5,642 bases of DNA, taken from the NCBI GenBank assembly GCA_937897365.1, contig CALCOP010000210.1, positions 1-5,642 on the forward strand. Direction: 5' to 3'. Positions 5,301-5,642 of this stretch are shown piece by piece (position 1 is the stretch's first letter; each line of letters opens with the position of its first letter). The notes under the pieces were generated by a model that searched no databases, had not been told where the DNA came from, and worked only from the letters and a program-made list of their open reading frames with translations. Position numbers and translations under genes: made by a program. This DNA is from an uncultured euryarchaeote (lineage in GTDB: Archaea; Thermoplasmatota; Poseidoniia; Poseidoniales; Poseidoniaceae).

Positions 5301-5642
5301 CAGGCAGCTGATGCGGCGACTGCAACTTTGAACGGATTGGGGCTGTTAAGGGCGACAGTGGTCCCACCTTCTGCATCCATCCAACTCAGCGCAACAAATC
5401 AGTATTCAATTACAGTTTCAGTAAGCCCTGAACTACCAGCGCAGAGTTCCCGTCTTGCGAACATCATGTACGATTGGCATCTTACCGACTCGGCCGGAAA
5501 TATCACCGATTCCGGAACAACTGAAATCAAGGGAGGCGAAATTACTCTCGAGGGCACTGCGACTTCAAGCGACCAGTTGACATTGGCGCCATCCGATAAT
5601 CAGGCATGGTATTCACCATCGCCTGATGCGACGCTTCTGTTT
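2364..5642 (+). CDS. Giant exported protein with FG-GAP/VCBS-like propeller, FN3-like and Ig-like domains (3' end beyond window)
   Basis: The frame is open for 1093 codons to the window edge, so the protein is larger. Residues 1-35 form a Sec-type signal peptide: Arg8, a hydrophobic core at about 9-20, and possible cleavage after Ala21 or Ala35. Residues 36-165 are a beta-rich domain containing LDIGLDGVNEWAFDG (92-106). Residues about 170-530 carry seven Ca-binding-type loops starting at Asp176, 232, 282, 385, 430, 488 and 520 (e.g. DVDGDGFAD), plus a degenerate one at 337, as in FG-GAP/VCBS beta-propellers. Residues 545-655 hold a duplicated beta module. Two fibronectin III-like domains follow (about 664-758 and 762-865), then an Ig-like domain (about 875-1000, with DENGQW at 937) and another beta region. 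The protein is very acidic and rich in N-x-S/T sequons, so it is probably a glycosylated cell-surface or secreted protein for adhesion or polymer binding. No catalytic motif is visible. ATG 2373 is an alternative start, with AGGA nine bases upstream. Confidence 0.88.
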   Translation, partial: MSYMNQNRVSALLVLALLVFAQSSALFLGSANSQAGSINTFSNGSASIDISLTAGNLDTTYSVEMPRNVTFQSGQFMINAKDEVASPGQVTLDIGLDGVNEWAFDGLGFGDLGHQNKFMNNASSDLLFSNGSIQSSPFYLPHNSAVDSATMDISFTSHVPAGLIPIDDITAYEEGDLDNDSLPEIVVKANVNQQGVSSGPALASLDWTASGGLALSSWTPTCTNSVDIVVADVDGDDYDDVVSISPNDNRVCFHKTDNTTGLLGNATPISLLPYLVSAQVGDVDGDGFADILSIHQNGVVSLRTYNDRRGNFDDNTTLTVNVNGTMIPTQLIAMYADNFNGPQSNFSALVVDNNGYTSHIKWVNNGLAMDAYSFDGLESEILGADLDQDGDIDLFSSTTEGYVLGENNGTTWELTSVISSDVFVNVTIADHDGDGSLSLLSPQLVSGDGNAQTIEGNISVFDISTTSLTSTQTTLEPWSCPTDSKYVDMDNDGLLEHIVSAGEGTSFGLFVGSWNAIAMDIDLDGQDDLFAAGYAGNGLNGTAPLSITDSFGLLPTLLNSLTSGQAYTVHDYDIKMNLLTFDFSSSGTGHFSLTNMDFGYDIDFLVENNPAAVGNLTNILNQQQTAGTGVILIDLPFLSTKTGTLTLSSLNAEYTPGAPNLFLPPQPVLSVDELSSERLLFSWQNLSEFGNELINFEVFKVPQGDAFDLNTPAFFTLDNSFVDSAFAPGESYDYVVRSLHPYGVTSQLSSTLSVTIPFPSPPSPVQGLFVGDTANDDGGSLDVTWNDSTDVISEYEVFVESQEIISVQSLSSVSTVSPFTGSYTMNVTSEGNGDALLDQTDYWVAVVAYDSYGNTSSNFSLFGPVQSQNNSLRSTEITFDLVTSGSSDASSFQISALDSLHLNLTLTGAGEGIPGQDLDLHFIGPDNFDHLLSGVTDENGQWNAVDVQDLTELANSFSDFVGDVSLVVQYAGTAGTPDTQAADAATATLNGLGLLRATVVPPSASIQLSATNQYSITVSVSPELPAQSSRLANIMYDWHLTDSAGNITDSGTTEIKGGEITLEGTATSSDQLTLAPSDNQAWYSPSPDATLLF
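2889..3953 (+). repeat. FG-GAP/VCBS-like repeat region (seven clear DxDxDG-type loops)
   Basis: Repeats of about 32-58 residues (mostly 45-58) each end in a loop such as DLDNDSLPE (176), DVDGDDYDD (232), DVDGDGFAD (282), DLDQDGDID (385), DHDGDGSLS (430), DMDNDGLLE (488) or DIDLDGQDD (520). The gap between 282 and 385 is filled by a decayed copy at 337 (DNFNGPQSN). Seven or eight blades fit a single closed beta-propeller. In related proteins these loops bind calcium and the fold mediates adhesion or ligand binding. Confidence 0.75.

Noticed and set aside
1..5642. CRISPR arrays, insertion sequences, attachment sites or a replication origin
   Set aside because: I saw no regularly spaced direct repeats, transposase-like frames or terminal inverted repeats. 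The tRNA could be an integration site, but no integrase or repeated tRNA end is visible.

Overview
This window most likely comes from an archaeon, plausibly a planktonic marine Euryarchaeote/Thermoplasmatota lineage such as Marine Group II (Poseidoniales). The evidence is archaeal-style TATA elements about 26-32 bases upstream of gene starts (one implies a leaderless mRNA), a tRNA 5' half with an archaeal TATA box, and a very large, acidic secreted protein with FG-GAP-like calcium loops followed by fibronectin-like domains. Such proteins are common in that lineage. The taxonomic call is inference; no rRNA or other marker gene is present.

Layout. (1) Bases 1-35 on the minus strand are the 5' half of a tRNA cut by the window edge just before the anticodon, with a TATA box at 62-67. 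(2) A plus-strand pair follows: a 4-hydroxybenzoyl-CoA-type hot-dog thioesterase (145-567) overlaps by an ATGA junction a four-helix membrane protein of unknown function (564-1256). (3) A convergent minus-strand pair, transcribed 2211 to 1258, encodes a winged-helix protein (1711-2211) and a compact pentapeptide-repeat protein (1258-1701). The two converging operons are separated by a single base. (4) A 152-base divergent intergenic region (2212-2363) holds a TATA box for the winged-helix gene and two inverted repeats. One of these is a perfect 8-bp repeat that encloses a TATA-like element in front of the next gene. (5) From 2364 to the end, one uninterrupted plus-strand frame of 1093 codons with no stop encodes the first part of a giant exported protein: signal peptide, N-terminal beta domain, FG-GAP/VCBS-like propeller with seven DxDxDG-type loops, a duplicated beta module, two fibronectin III-like domains and Ig-like domains.

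How the genes may work together. The thioesterase and membrane protein are probably co-translated. The winged-helix and pentapeptide proteins form a tight two-gene operon. The winged-helix protein is divergently placed from the giant surface-protein gene and could regulate it through the palindromes between them; this is a hypothesis only. No mobile element, CRISPR array or rRNA was seen.
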